The translations under genes and the position numbers were made by a program. Shown in pieces: positions 55,660 through 64,000 of a stretch of DNA of 64,000 nucleotides; position 1 is the first letter of the stretch, and every line of letters begins with the position of its first letter. Source of the stretch: Candidatus Zymogenaceae bacterium (GTDB lineage: Bacteria; Desulfobacterota; Zymogenia; Zymogenales; Zymogenaceae); contig JAFGFE010000003.1 of the NCBI GenBank assembly GCA_016931225.1, forward strand, positions 1 to 64,000, in the 5' to 3' direction. The notes beneath the pieces are model-generated. The model was not told the DNA's origin. It did no database searches and saw nothing but the letters and a program-made list of their open reading frames with translations.

Positions 55660-56376
55660 ATGTTTGACAAACCGCTTTCCAAGCTTGAACTCCCCGCCAA
55701 GATTCTGTTGACTCTGTTTATTCTGACACTGGGGCTGGGCTATCTGGCGGCGGTATTCACCGTATATATCGGCCACAAGGACGCCGACGGGAAGCCGGCC
55801 TTCACGATGAAGGATGTCGTCGTCACCTACTACGGCGACCGGGAAAGCACCGTACTGGAGACCATCAGCATGGGCTCCATGAAGCCCTATTACGCGAGTG
55901 AAGATGAGATCGAGACGGTGATCGGTTGGATAGACGACGGCGCCGACCGGATCGGGTACGAAAAGGACGTGGCGCCGATCTTCAAGAGGAGCTGCATATC
56001 GTGCCATTCCTCGGGAGGCAGCGAGTCGTCATCCCCCCTGACCAGCTTTGAGGAGGTGACGGCCTACACTACGGTCAACACGGGGCTCGACTTCATCACG
56101 CTTGGGGGTCTCTCCCACACCCACCTGATCACCCACGCCCTGATGTTCCTGGGGCTGTCTCTTATCTTTCTCATGACGACGGTGAAGGATAGATGGAAGA
56201 TCATATTGATTTTCGCCGCCTACGGCGCCATCGTTTTTGATGTCGCCTCGTGGTGGCTCGGCAAGCTGGCCCCGGGCTTCGCCGCCGTCAGCGTCGTCAC
56301 CGGCAGCATCATGGGCCTTGCGTTCGTGTTCTTCTTCTTCGTGCCCCTCTACCAGCTCTGGTTCAAGAAGAACTGA
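55660..56376 (+). CDS. Membrane-bound c-type cytochrome-like protein
   Basis: A 238-residue protein. One N-terminal helix (about 14-36) and a periplasmic part with a single c-heme motif CISCH (Cys112, Cys115, His116) lead into three C-terminal helices (about 148-172, 178-198, 205-232). The periplasmic part also contains TMKDVVVTYYGDRESTVLETISMGSM, a pattern seen in proteins that feed electrons into membrane complexes. It probably carries electrons between periplasmic donors and a quinone or reductase. A strong GAGGAGG site is 8 bases from the ATG. A terminator at 56407-56446 follows. Confidence 0.8.
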   Translation: MFDKPLSKLELPAKILLTLFILTLGLGYLAAVFTVYIGHKDADGKPAFTMKDVVVTYYGDRESTVLETISMGSMKPYYASEDEIETVIGWIDDGADRIGYEKDVAPIFKRSCISCHSSGGSESSSPLTSFEEVTAYTTVNTGLDFITLGGLSHTHLITHALMFLGLSLIFLMTTVKDRWKIILIFAAYGAIVFDVASWWLGKLAPGFAAVSVVTGSIMGLAFVFFFFVPLYQLWFKKN

Positions 56377-56406
56377 CGAACGCCGTCTGAAAAACGACAC
56401 CATCCG

Positions 56407-56446
56407 CGCCCTCCGATCCTGCATTCGATCGGAGGGCGTGTTTTTT
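56407..56446 (+). terminator. Terminator of the cytochrome gene
   Basis: CGCCCTCCGATC (56407-56418) pairs with GATCGGAGGGCG (56427-56438) with an 8-base loop, then TGTTTTTT. Confidence 0.88.
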
Positions 56447-56558
56447 CGCCCTTTGCAGGGCGAACCACCATTATCCTTCCATTCGGTCCCTCCTTATACA
56501 CGAAAGAATACACGGCACACCGTCTCCTATCCCGTCGTTTCACTGTGTCAATATTCAG

Positions 56559-56777
56559 AATAACAGTGGGACGATCGACGGCGCTGCAGTCCGATATATG
56601 TTGTACCTGGATGACGGCGCCGCCGGCAGTTACGTGGAATGGACCGGCAGTTCGTTCACGCCTCTCAACAGTGGAGCTTCCGATGTGTGGTCGGGGAATG
56701 CGCCCGGCGCCGCGTACGGCACCATGGAGAACTCGATCGATACGACCAATTATGGAGGCACAATCAATCCCAATTAA
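56559..56777 (+). pseudogene. Orphan C-terminal gene fragment
   Basis: The frame reads a coherent C-terminal piece of about 72 residues (NNSGTIDGAA, VRYMLYLDDG, AAGSYVEWTG, SSFTPLNSGA, SDVWSGNAPG ... TINPN) ending in TAA at 56775-56777. Its Asn, Gly, Ser, Thr and aromatic content is typical of an extracellular or surface-protein C-terminus. No start codon or ribosome-binding site exists for it, and the upstream frame has a different, unlikely composition. A good terminator follows at 56806-56846. I infer the rest was lost by deletion. Confidence 0.55.
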
Positions 56778-56805
56778 CCGCATTGGCGGACAGGGTGAAA
56801 ACAGT

Positions 56806-56846
56806 GGGGGCGCCGTCGCGTGATGCGACAGCGCCCCCCTTTTTTT
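56806..56846 (+). terminator. Terminator following the orphan fragment
   Basis: GGGGGCGC-GTCGC pairs with GCGAC-GCGCCCCC with two single mismatches, followed by seven T. Confidence 0.85.
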
Positions 56847-56959
56847 ATCTTCCGTATGTGTCTCCACTCATTGACACCGAGGCCGGGCCGCCCGGCGGTA
56901 TTGTTCTTCCATAGAAAAACACGATGACCCATTTTCCCCACGATCACCCGCTTCCAAAC

Positions 56960-56994
56960 AAGCCCCCCGGGTACCCCCCTTCGGGGGGCTTTTC
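56960..56994 (+). terminator. GC-rich hairpin upstream of the MFS gene
   Basis: AAGCCCCCC near 56960 pairs with GGGGGGCTT ending at about 56991, followed by TTTC. It lacks an assigned upstream gene and may back up the terminator at 56806-56846. Confidence 0.5.
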
Positions 56995-57102
56995 ATCGTT
57001 CCTTTAAAAACCCCTTGACCCCGCATCCCGCCCGTGATAACAAGAAACCAGCATACGGATATATAAAGAGATCATACAAAAATATACGGGGGAACCGAAG
57101 TC

Positions 57103-58287
57103 ATGGAAAATAAAGTGCCTCTGAGCCTGTTTTACGGACTGGTCTATACCCTGGAGGGTATCCTGACCACCTACTTCATCATCTTCAATATTCTCTACCT
57201 CAGGTCCTTTGAAAAATCTTTCACCGAGATCGGCCTGATCAACGCGGTGATCATCATCCCCTTCATCATAAAGATATTCGTGGGCATCTTCAGCGACGGG
57301 GTGAACCTCTTCGGCATGGGGCACCGCAAGCCGCTGGTGGTCATCGGCATCATCATGGAGGCGGCGGCCATCTTCGCCATCCCCTTTATCTCCCCGGTGA
57401 CGCACATGCCGGTGTTTATCGTCGTTCTTTTTCTGGCGGCCCTGGGCATGTCCATATTCGACACCGCCACCGACGGCTACTGCATCGATATTACCCCGGA
57501 GGATCACCGGGGCTACGTCCAGGGCCTGATGGTGGGGGGACGGGCCGTGGGCGCCGTGCTTGCGGGAATCGCCATCGGATACATCGCCCATCGCCTGGGG
57601 TGGCCCTGGGTCTTCTACGTCATCGGCATCTTTTCGGTTCTCCCCCTGATCTTCGTGTTCATCGTGCCGCCCGAGGTCGAGCGGACAACGGAAATCGAGT
57701 TCGATAAATCAGCCTTCAGGTCCTTTCTGAAGCTGCCGGTGATCCTGTTCATGATCCTTGGATTTGTCTATCCCCTGGTGGTGTACAGCGTCGAGAGCGT
57801 GGTGGGGGCGTTCGTAAATGAGGGGATCTCCATGAACCTCTGGAACGTCGGCACCATCACGTCGCTCATCGGCATCGGCATGGCGGCCGGTGCCCTCGCG
57901 GGGAGCGGCCTTATCGACCGGCTGGGGCATAGGAGGTCCGTCTACGTCGCACTGATTACCACCAGCGTCATCGTCGCCGCCCTGGCGGCCATCAACGCCC
58001 CGACGGCGGCGTACATCCTGACCGTGATCTTCGGATTCGCCTTCGGATATTACGAGGCGGTCTATTTCACGTTGGGGATGGACTTCGCCGACCCCCGCAT
58101 CGCGGCCACGATGTTCGCCATATTCATGGCCCTGGGCAACTTCGGCATCGGCCTGGGTCAGCCCATCGCCGGGGCGCTGATGGATACCGTGGGATTCCGC
58201 TGGACGTTCATCGTCTTCGCCCTTATCAACCTTATCGCTTTACCGCTGATACCGTTTATTTTCAAGAAGCGGCCGGCGGCGGCATGA
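57103..58287 (+). CDS. MFS transporter, possibly peptide or sugar
   Basis: A 394-residue membrane protein with about 12 helices. It begins VPLSLFYGLVYTLEGILTTYFIIFNILYLRSF. The first half has the MFS loop after helix 2 (GVNLFGMGHRKPLVVIG) and FDTATDGYCIDITPEDHRGYVQGLMVGGRAVGAVLAG. It is in the family that includes AmpG-like muropeptide and drug transporters, but the substrate is not readable. It lies 68 bases upstream of an enolase-superfamily dipeptide-epimerase-like gene on the same strand, so the substrate may be a peptide or related molecule. Confidence 0.82.
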   Translation: MENKVPLSLFYGLVYTLEGILTTYFIIFNILYLRSFEKSFTEIGLINAVIIIPFIIKIFVGIFSDGVNLFGMGHRKPLVVIGIIMEAAAIFAIPFISPVTHMPVFIVVLFLAALGMSIFDTATDGYCIDITPEDHRGYVQGLMVGGRAVGAVLAGIAIGYIAHRLGWPWVFYVIGIFSVLPLIFVFIVPPEVERTTEIEFDKSAFRSFLKLPVILFMILGFVYPLVVYSVESVVGAFVNEGISMNLWNVGTITSLIGIGMAAGALAGSGLIDRLGHRRSVYVALITTSVIVAALAAINAPTAAYILTVIFGFAFGYYEAVYFTLGMDFADPRIAATMFAIFMALGNFGIGLGQPIAGALMDTVGFRWTFIVFALINLIALPLIPFIFKKRPAAA

Positions 58288-58355
58288 TCGAAACCGGACC
58301 GCCCGTCGCATCAATGCGCCGTGTCTTGATTTTACATTGATGGGATTCACACGAC

Positions 58356-59432
58356 ATGAAAATTACATCCGTTGACATTGCACCCCTGAACCTGATACCG
58401 GTCATCCCCCTGACCATATCCTACGGCAGCTTCGACGTCCTGGAATACGTCCTGGTAACCATTCACGGCGAAGGCGGCGCCGTGGGATACGGCGAGGGGG
58501 CCGCCGATACCGAGGTGACCGGGGAAACCCAAGACTCGATTATCACCGGCCTCACTCCCCTGACTGACGAGATGGTTGGCCGGGACCCGATGGACATCGA
58601 AGCCATCATGGGGTTATTGACCGAGCGCCTCCCGTCATCGCCCACCGCCTGGGCGGCGGTGGACATGGCCCTCTATGACCTGATGGGAAAGTCTCTCGGT
58701 CTTCCGGTGTACAAGCTCCTGGGCGGCGCCGTCCGCCGGGAGATCGCCTTTTATCCCACCATCCCCATGGACACGCCGGATGTCATGGCCGGATACGCCG
58801 ACGGGATGTACAAGGGCGGTTTCCGAAAGGCAAAGATCAAGCTGGGCACCACCATCGACGAGGATGTGGAACGGGTTAAAAAAATCCTGGAGGCGGCGCC
58901 CGACATGGTTCTCGCCCCGGATATCAACCAGGGCTGGAGGGACGCGGATACCGCCATGTCCGCCCTGGAGCGCCTCAAGGACGCGCCCATCAGCTGGGTG
59001 GAGCAGCCGGTCAAGGCCGACGACCTGGAATCGCTCGTCGAGGTGACCCGTCACTCCCCCTTCCCCATCATGGTGGACGAGGGGTGCCACGGCCCCGAGG
59101 ACGCCCTTATCATTGCGGCCCGGAAGGCCGCCGATATCATCAACATCAAGCTGATGAAGGCGGGGGGGCTGTATCGGGGGACCAAGCTCGCCGCCGTTGC
59201 CGAGGCGGCGGGCATGCCGGTGTCCGTCGGCTCCATGTTCGAATCCTCCCTGGGAAGCGCCGCGGGCATGCACCTGACGGCGGCGAAAGCGGGGGTCATC
59301 GCCTGCGAATCCATCGGCCCGCCGTTTCTGAAAAACGACGTTGGAACGGGGCTTGTCATCGATTTTGAAAAGATGATCATCCGGGTGCCGGAAGGACCCG
59401 GCCTGGGCATCGAGGTGACCGATCTACCCTGA
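58356..59432 (+). CDS. Enolase-superfamily epimerase (dipeptide epimerase-like)
   Basis: A 358-residue enzyme of the mandelate racemase/muconate lactonising family. The catalytic KAKIKLG (Lys160, Lys162) and the Lys268 in INIKLMKAGG are the acid/base lysines. Metal ligands are Asp189 (DINQGW), Glu216 (WVEQPV) and Asp241 (VDEGCHG). The L-Ala-D/L-Glu and other dipeptide epimerases have this pattern with the same order. Substrate specificity is not readable. Paired with the MFS transporter, an uptake-and-epimerisation route for a dipeptide or muropeptide is possible. Confidence 0.85.
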   Translation: MKITSVDIAPLNLIPVIPLTISYGSFDVLEYVLVTIHGEGGAVGYGEGAADTEVTGETQDSIITGLTPLTDEMVGRDPMDIEAIMGLLTERLPSSPTAWAAVDMALYDLMGKSLGLPVYKLLGGAVRREIAFYPTIPMDTPDVMAGYADGMYKGGFRKAKIKLGTTIDEDVERVKKILEAAPDMVLAPDINQGWRDADTAMSALERLKDAPISWVEQPVKADDLESLVEVTRHSPFPIMVDEGCHGPEDALIIAARKAADIINIKLMKAGGLYRGTKLAAVAEAAGMPVSVGSMFESSLGSAAGMHLTAAKAGVIACESIGPPFLKNDVGTGLVIDFEKMIIRVPEGPGLGIEVTDLP

Positions 59433-59672
59433 TCGTTTCCCGGAGGAACAGGAGAGTCAGGATGAGGGAAGGAGGAAACGGGAGAGTAAAGGAAGAGGGG
59501 GAATCCTGTGAGCGGCTCCGGGTCAACGGGGGTCCGATAAACATGGGAGGGAAACAAGAAGTGAGGAGCACGGGGCGACCATGCAAATGCGCGGGACAAA
59601 CGACGCCCCCTCACCGCCGCCCGAGAGGGGGATCACACACCTGTATCGATGGATGAATCCGGTGCGGACGCC

Positions 59673-60437
59673 TCAGAGCTTTTCCATGAAGCGGCGCACA
59701 ACCCTGCGAAATTCCGTCGGCTCCTCGGCCATGACGAAATGCCCCGCCCCGGGAAAGATCTCGAGTTCGGAATCACCGACATGCTCATTGAGGTAGGTTG
59801 AAAACTTCATGGCCATGAGGTTGTCTTTGTCCCCGCTGATGATGAGCGTCGGCACACCTATCTCGTCCAACCTCCCCCGGGAATCAAAGGTGTTGCAGGC
59901 GGTGTAGTCACCGGAGGTCACCTGCGGCTCGACGGCGGCGAAGATCTTCCGGTATCTCTCAATCACCTCCCGATCGGTATCGGGGCCGTAGGCCACGGAG
60001 CCTGACATGTCGAGAAACGCATCGTAGTCCTTTTCGATACCGGCAAAGATGGCGGACGCCACGGGCATCTTCGCCCCGGTCCCCATGAGCACCAGGCCCG
60101 TCACCAGGTCCGGATGCGAAAGACTCAACGCCTGGGCCACCGCCCCCCCCATGGAAAGCCCGACAATCACCGCCGGGAAGAAATCCAGCTCCCGCATGGC
60201 CCGGGCCGCGAAATCGCCGTAGGCGAATGCGTCCGTTTCCCCCTCCCCGCCGGTGCCTCCCCGCCCGGGAAGATCCAGGGCCAGGGTATCGTACCAGGTA
60301 TTGAAGTACGCCACCTCATCCTCCCACAACCTGGACGTCGCCCCCGCGGAGTGTATAAACACCATGCGCTTTCGACCGTTTTGCCGCTCTCCCATCAATC
60401 GTCCGATCGTGCTCTGGGCCCCACCTCTCTTACTCAT
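59673..60437 (-). CDS. Alpha/beta-fold hydrolase
   Basis: A 254-residue hydrolase. The nucleophile is Ser95 in VGLSMGG, and SGDKDNL carries the acidic residue and GAGHFVM the catalytic His. The N-terminal HSAGATSRLWEDE oxyanion stretch and LDLPGRGGTGGEGETDA fit the 3-oxoadipate enol-lactonase/haloperoxidase group, but the substrate is unknown. Its start overlaps the end of the upstream MBL-fold gene by 8 bases, so they are translationally coupled. Confidence 0.85.
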   Translation of the reverse strand: MSKRGGAQSTIGRLMGERQNGRKRMVFIHSAGATSRLWEDEVAYFNTWYDTLALDLPGRGGTGGEGETDAFAYGDFAARAMRELDFFPAVIVGLSMGGAVAQALSLSHPDLVTGLVLMGTGAKMPVASAIFAGIEKDYDAFLDMSGSVAYGPDTDREVIERYRKIFAAVEPQVTSGDYTACNTFDSRGRLDEIGVPTLIISGDKDNLMAMKFSTYLNEHVGDSELEIFPGAGHFVMAEEPTEFRRVVRRFMEKL

Positions 60438-61413
60438 TGACCACTCCTTTGAAACTAACAGCCTCCTCGGTTTCCAGCGAAACGGCCCCTCCCTCCCTCT
60501 CGATCAGCGCCAGTGCGCTATAGACCTCGAAGACCGTAGAGGCGAACATATCCCGGGAAATGTCCGGGAAGAGTGCGGATGCGATTTCAGCGGGGGTGCC
60601 CGCGAATCCGGTATCCAAAAACTCACTGATACGATGTGACGTGTCTTCGTACCGGGACAGAAGCCCCCCGATGAATGTTCGGGGAGCCCCGATCATTTCT
60701 CCGTGGCCGGGACATATCACCGACGGCGACAGGTCCGCCAGTTTTCTCAGAGACGAAATGTATTGCCGAAGATCATTTGCAGGTCCCGTGCGCATGTCCA
60801 CCAGGGCGTGTGATTCGGCAACCGACGTGATATGATCTCCAGAGAAAACCGCCCCGGACTCCGGCTCCAAAAGCGAGATGCTCCCCGGCGTGTGCCCCGG
60901 CGTATGGATTATGGAGACCGACACACCGCCGCAGTCCAGGGCGTCTCCCTCCTCGAGATGAGATATATCCGTGAGAGGTTGGAAGAACCGCCGCATGACG
61001 CTGGTGAACAGGCGCACCATCCGCTCGACGTCCCTCTTCGGTATGCCCATGCGGCAAAAGAACGGGATGTTATCCCGGGCGGCCGCCACGTGTTCGTCGA
61101 TATCCGTCAAAAGATACCGGGCGTCATCCGTGTGCATATAGACCGATGCGCCCGACTCCTCTCGGATGCGCTCGACAAATCCGATATGGTCGATATGTCC
61201 GTGGGTCAGGATAATCCGTCCGATGTCCGAGACCTTTCGTCCCAGGCCGGAGAGTGTGTCTTGGAACGCCCGCCGGGCCGTATCCGTATCCAGCCCGGTG
61301 TCGATAAGGGTGGGGATATCCCCGTCGATAAGGTAGGCATTGACGGGGGAAAGGGGAAACAGCGCAGGGGTCGTGATGGTGTGGATGCCGGGCGTCGGGT
61401 CGTGTCGTGTCAT
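60430..61413 (-). CDS. MBL-fold metallohydrolase
   Basis: A 327-residue protein with the metal motif THGHIDHIGF (His71, His73, Asp75, His76). HTPGHTPGSISL and FSGDHI are the other ligand regions, and the C-terminal helical domain matches lactonase/glyoxalase-II-like groups. The substrate is unknown; thioesters or lactones are candidates. It follows glpC by 15 bases and overlaps the alpha/beta hydrolase gene, forming a run of genes with glpB and glpC. Confidence 0.85.
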   Translation of the reverse strand: MTRHDPTPGIHTITTPALFPLSPVNAYLIDGDIPTLIDTGLDTDTARRAFQDTLSGLGRKVSDIGRIILTHGHIDHIGFVERIREESGASVYMHTDDARYLLTDIDEHVAAARDNIPFFCRMGIPKRDVERMVRLFTSVMRRFFQPLTDISHLEEGDALDCGGVSVSIIHTPGHTPGSISLLEPESGAVFSGDHITSVAESHALVDMRTGPANDLRQYISSLRKLADLSPSVICPGHGEMIGAPRTFIGGLLSRYEDTSHRISEFLDTGFAGTPAEIASALFPDISRDMFASTVFEVYSALALIEREGGAVSLETEEAVSFKGVVNE

Positions 61414-61428
61414 GAAATCAGTCGTGTC

Positions 61429-62676
61429 CTATCGCTGTTCCGACGCCGTATCCGGTTCCTCTTCGGCCGCATCAAGGCCGTAGGCCCTCTGGAGGATGAA
61501 AATCGGGTGCAGTCCCTTCTTGCTCGAAAGATTTTCTATCTGCATGCGGCACGCCTCGCAGTCCGAAAGGGCGTAGGGGCCGTCAAACCGGCCAAGCTCC
61601 CGTTCCAGCTCCCGGCCGATGGCCAGGCTGATGTCGTATTTTTCGCTCTTGAACCCATAGGTGCCCGCCAGCCCGCAGCAGTAGGTCTCCAGCTCTTCCA
61701 CGTGAAGCTCCGGTATCAGGCCCAGGAGATCCAGGGCCGGCAGGCCGATCCCCAGGGACCTGAGATGACAGGGGACGTGATAGGGAATCGACAGATCCAC
61801 CGGCTCAAAATCGGTATCGAGCTCCCCGGCTTCGTACAACCCCCATAAAAACTCCGAGACCTCCTTCATCCGATCGAAGAGCGCCGCGGCCTCGGGAAGG
61901 TCCAGGTACGTCTCGTAGTCGTCCCGGATCATCATGCCGCAGGAGGTGGAGCTGTAAATGATGTCAAGGCCGTCGTCGGCGGCCCGAAGCAGCCCCTCGA
62001 GGTTTTTCTTGGCCAGCTTTCGAGCGCCCCGAACGTCCCCGTTGCCCAGAAGCGGCAGGCCGCAGCAGTCCTGCTTCGGGAACACCGCCTGGTAGCCGTT
62101 TCGCTCCAGGACCCGCACCACCGCCCTTCCCAGGCTCGGATCATTGTTGTTGGTAAAGCAGCCGAAGAAATAGGCCACCTTTTTGTCTGATTCGAAGTGA
62201 TAGGACTCACGAATCCATTTTTCGAAGGGCTGTTTTGAATAGGACGGGTATTTCACGTCCTTTTCCAGATGAAGGATCTTGTCAGACATCCAGCGAAAGG
62301 GCCTGAGCTTTAAAAACGCGTTGGCCGCCGGCGCCGCGAAGCTCGCCAGATCGCCGAACATATACGCGTGGGAGAGGAGCCTGTCCCTGACCGGAATGCC
62401 CCGGGCAGCTCGAAGGGCTATCTTGGCCCTGGTGTTCAGCTCCGATATGTTTACTCCCGACGGGCAGACGATATCACAGATACGACAGCCCGTGCAGTAT
62501 TCAACCGATGCGTCGTGCGGCTCGTCTCCCTCGGAGCGAAACCGCTGAAAATCGGGGCCGACCTGCTTGGGCCCCAGGAATTTCTCGGTCACCTTCACCA
62601 CCGGGCAATGCTCCACGCAGATCGTGCACTTGATGCATTGGTCGGTGGGATAGCGTATGTCTGTTTTCACCGTCAT
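61429..62676 (-). CDS. glpC: GlpC-like anaerobic glycerol-3-phosphate dehydrogenase subunit C
   Basis: A 415-residue Fe-S protein. CIKCTICVEHCPV and CTGCRICDIVCPSG bind two [4Fe-4S] clusters, and the two CCG domains have GCFTNNNDPSLG...CCGLPLLGNG and HVPCHLRSLG...YCCGLAGTYGFK. The MTVKTDIRYPTDQC start and the KPEEFL-type arrangement match GlpC, the membrane-tethered electron carrier to menaquinone. The upstream glpB agrees with this. It carries electrons from GlpAB to the quinone pool. Confidence 0.9.
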   Translation of the reverse strand: MTVKTDIRYPTDQCIKCTICVEHCPVVKVTEKFLGPKQVGPDFQRFRSEGDEPHDASVEYCTGCRICDIVCPSGVNISELNTRAKIALRAARGIPVRDRLLSHAYMFGDLASFAAPAANAFLKLRPFRWMSDKILHLEKDVKYPSYSKQPFEKWIRESYHFESDKKVAYFFGCFTNNNDPSLGRAVVRVLERNGYQAVFPKQDCCGLPLLGNGDVRGARKLAKKNLEGLLRAADDGLDIIYSSTSCGMMIRDDYETYLDLPEAAALFDRMKEVSEFLWGLYEAGELDTDFEPVDLSIPYHVPCHLRSLGIGLPALDLLGLIPELHVEELETYCCGLAGTYGFKSEKYDISLAIGRELERELGRFDGPYALSDCEACRMQIENLSSKKGLHPIFILQRAYGLDAAEEEPDTASEQR

Positions 62677-62846
62677 TCTATCGTACCTTCTCCGCGTTCA
62701 TCCCCCCGGCGTCCGGGCCGCAGGGGTTTCGGGAAACGCGTGTTTTTTCATTGAGTGTCCGTGTGTATCGGTTCTTCTTTTTCTTAACATGCGGCGCCGT
62801 CGCCGTCCGCCTTTCCCGTTCCTGCATGTTTCGATCCATCACCCGC

Positions 62847-64000
62847 CTACAGCTCCCCCGCCAGCCTTCCGGCCTTGAAACCGGACGCGATCGTCACGCC
62901 GCCGCCCGATTTTTCCCTCAAGGCGGCGTATCCGGCAAGCTCTGCGCCGCACGCGAAGAGATTCTCATATACGTGCTTTTTCCCGTCGCCCGTGGGCCTG
63001 AGCCGATCATCCACCTCAAGGCCGATCTTGTTTATCGGGTGTCCCGAGGGATCGAAGAACCGCTCCGCGAACCACTCGTTTCGACGGGACGGCCCCGAAA
63101 CCGGGAGGCCGAAAATCGGCTCCAGTGTGCTTTTCCGGTCCGTGATTATGCCTCGGCCCACCAGACCCCCGGTGGCCAACACGAAGGTGTCGCCCTCGAT
63201 CCGTTTCGTCTTTTTACCCATTGATATATTGACGGCAGCAACCCTGCCGCCCCGTATCTCGGGATCGTGAACATCATATCCGATGAGCAAGCGAATCCCC
63301 GACGCCCGCACGCGGCTCTCCAGCGCCCGGTAGAGCCGATACCCGGTCACCGACGGCGGGAGGGTGGGCGTTTCGAATATTCGGGTTCCCGCCATATCCT
63401 CCAGGCGGCGAAAAACCTCGTCGCCGCCTCGGATGCCCAACACCGCCGGCAGGGCGATCCGTTCCCCGTCCCGCACCTGGCAGAAGAGGGCGCGTCCGAT
63501 CGCCTGGATCATGGCGTCCTCCTCCATCTTCCGGGCCAGGGTCAGGGCGCTCATCCCGGAACCATCGGCCCCGATATCCACATCCAGCACGCGCCCGCGA
63601 AAATGGGGGATAGAAACACCCGGCACGGTGCTGGTGGAGATATTATGGGCCATATAGGCGGGATAGAAATCCTTCAGCCCCCGAAAGCCGGCGATCAATA
63701 CATCCGATTCTTCCCGGACGTCTCCCGCCTCCATACGCTTGGAGAGGAAGGCTGTGGGCTTGATGGTTCCCACCGCCGTGGGAACCAGGAAATTCCGATC
63801 CAGATTCCCCACGTATGTCACCCCCTCCCGAGCCACGGCTTCCTGGAAAAAAGACATCCCCTTCTCCAGCGCCTCCACGCCGACCCGGGCGTATGGGTGC
63901 TTCGGGTCCTCGGAGATAAGCCGCTCGACGCCCTCCCGAGGGGAGGACAGGGGCGCGGTGTCTTGGACCGGGTAATAGCCCAGGATGTCGATGGTGCCGG
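62847..64000 (-). CDS. glpB: GlpB-like anaerobic glycerol-3-phosphate dehydrogenase subunit B (5' end cut by window)
   Basis: The frame runs beyond 63878 to the window edge: upstream of the nearest ATG it continues as GTIDILGYYP and VQDTAPLSSP, the usual GlpB N-terminal region, so the protein is longer than the 343 residues from that ATG. The visible part has DVLIAGFRGLKDFYPAYMAHN, DTFVLATGGLVGRGI and the C-terminal NLFACGAELAGYAALREKSGGGVTIASGFKAGRLA FAD-type ending. GlpB is the flavin-containing middle subunit that, with GlpA and GlpC, oxidises glycerol-3-phosphate to dihydroxyacetone phosphate. A 170-base gap separates it from glpC. GlpA would lie outside the window. Confidence 0.88.
   Translation of the reverse strand, partial: GTIDILGYYPVQDTAPLSSPREGVERLISEDPKHPYARVGVEALEKGMSFFQEAVAREGVTYVGNLDRNFLVPTAVGTIKPTAFLSKRMEAGDVREESDVLIAGFRGLKDFYPAYMAHNISTSTVPGVSIPHFRGRVLDVDIGADGSGMSALTLARKMEEDAMIQAIGRALFCQVRDGERIALPAVLGIRGGDEVFRRLEDMAGTRIFETPTLPPSVTGYRLYRALESRVRASGIRLLIGYDVHDPEIRGGRVAAVNISMGKKTKRIEGDTFVLATGGLVGRGIITDRKSTLEPIFGLPVSGPSRRNEWFAERFFDPSGHPINKIGLEVDDRLRPTGDGKKHVYENLFACGAELAGYAALREKSGGGVTIASGFKAGRLAGEL

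Noticed and set aside
59461-59655. 64-residue plus-strand frame after the epimerase gene
   Set aside because: Composition is Gly/Arg/Pro-rich and unlike a folded protein; the gap to the minus-strand hydrolase appears non-coding.

Overview
The window reads as a chromosomal segment of an anaerobic Gram-negative bacterium. Support comes from Skp/OmpH chaperones, an outer-membrane barrel, a lipoprotein of the CpoB type, type IV prepilin, a quinone-linked GlpBC module, heterodisulfide-reductase-like Fe-S proteins and a bacterial V/A-type ATPase. A Desulfobacterota-like (former Deltaproteobacteria) lineage is my best guess, but nothing here fixes the taxonomy. I saw no phage, insertion sequence, CRISPR array, rRNA or tRNA.

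Layout. 1-2.5 kb: three tandem paralogues of a 130-residue STAS/SpoIIAA-like protein. The duplication carried copies of the 3' end of folC, which survive as remnants. 2.6-6.3 kb (minus): an apparent operon of Crp-like regulator, cyclic-nucleotide phosphodiesterase, accD and folC, followed upstream by a GAF/HD-GYP protein (6.4-8.0 kb). 8.2-9.9 kb (minus): trpB2 behind a sigma70 promoter, a Trp-rich leader peptide and two tandem terminators, a classic-looking attenuator. 10.4-15 kb: a prepilin, two Skp-like proteins, a CARDB-type protein and a large outer-membrane barrel. 15.4-17.8 kb (minus): rpoE-type sigma, zinc-finger anti-sigma, a small TGA-interrupted ORF, trxB and an FmdB-type zinc ribbon. 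18-18.9 kb: a CpoB-like lipoprotein, divergent from the sigma factor.

19.2-25.4 kb: an OFA-family transporter and acetyl-CoA synthetase, then a V4R-domain protein and an acyl-CoA ligase. 25.8-31.6 kb (minus): a TPR protein, plsC, an EF-G and murI. 31.8-32.6 kb: two small membrane proteins (DUF2752 and CD225-like). 32.7-42.3 kb (minus): a complete nine-gene V/A-ATPase operon in the order G-I-K-E-C-F-A-B-D. The K subunit has the residues that bind Na+ in Enterococcus hirae NtpK, so a sodium pump or sodium-driven synthase is likely.

42.5-49.1 kb (plus): a GPH sugar symporter, a CASTOR/POLLUX-like ion channel protein and a large GH106-like glycoside hydrolase. 49.2-56.4 kb: an Fe-S oxidoreductase, a receiver-PAS-histidine kinase, a penicillin-acylase-family Ntn hydrolase without a signal peptide, a lipoprotein, a ThiS/MoaD-like protein and a membrane c-type cytochrome. 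56.5-56.8 kb holds an orphan C-terminal gene fragment that keeps its terminator. 57.1-59.4 kb: an MFS transporter with an enolase-superfamily epimerase. 59.7-64 kb (minus): glpB (cut by the window edge), glpC, a metallo-beta-lactamase-fold hydrolase and an alpha/beta hydrolase.

The most notable features are the trpB2 attenuator, the cyclic-nucleotide module inside the accD-folC operon, the sodium signature of the ATPase, and the STAS-like array with folC tails. All functional calls rest on reading the sequence and on family knowledge; no database search was run.
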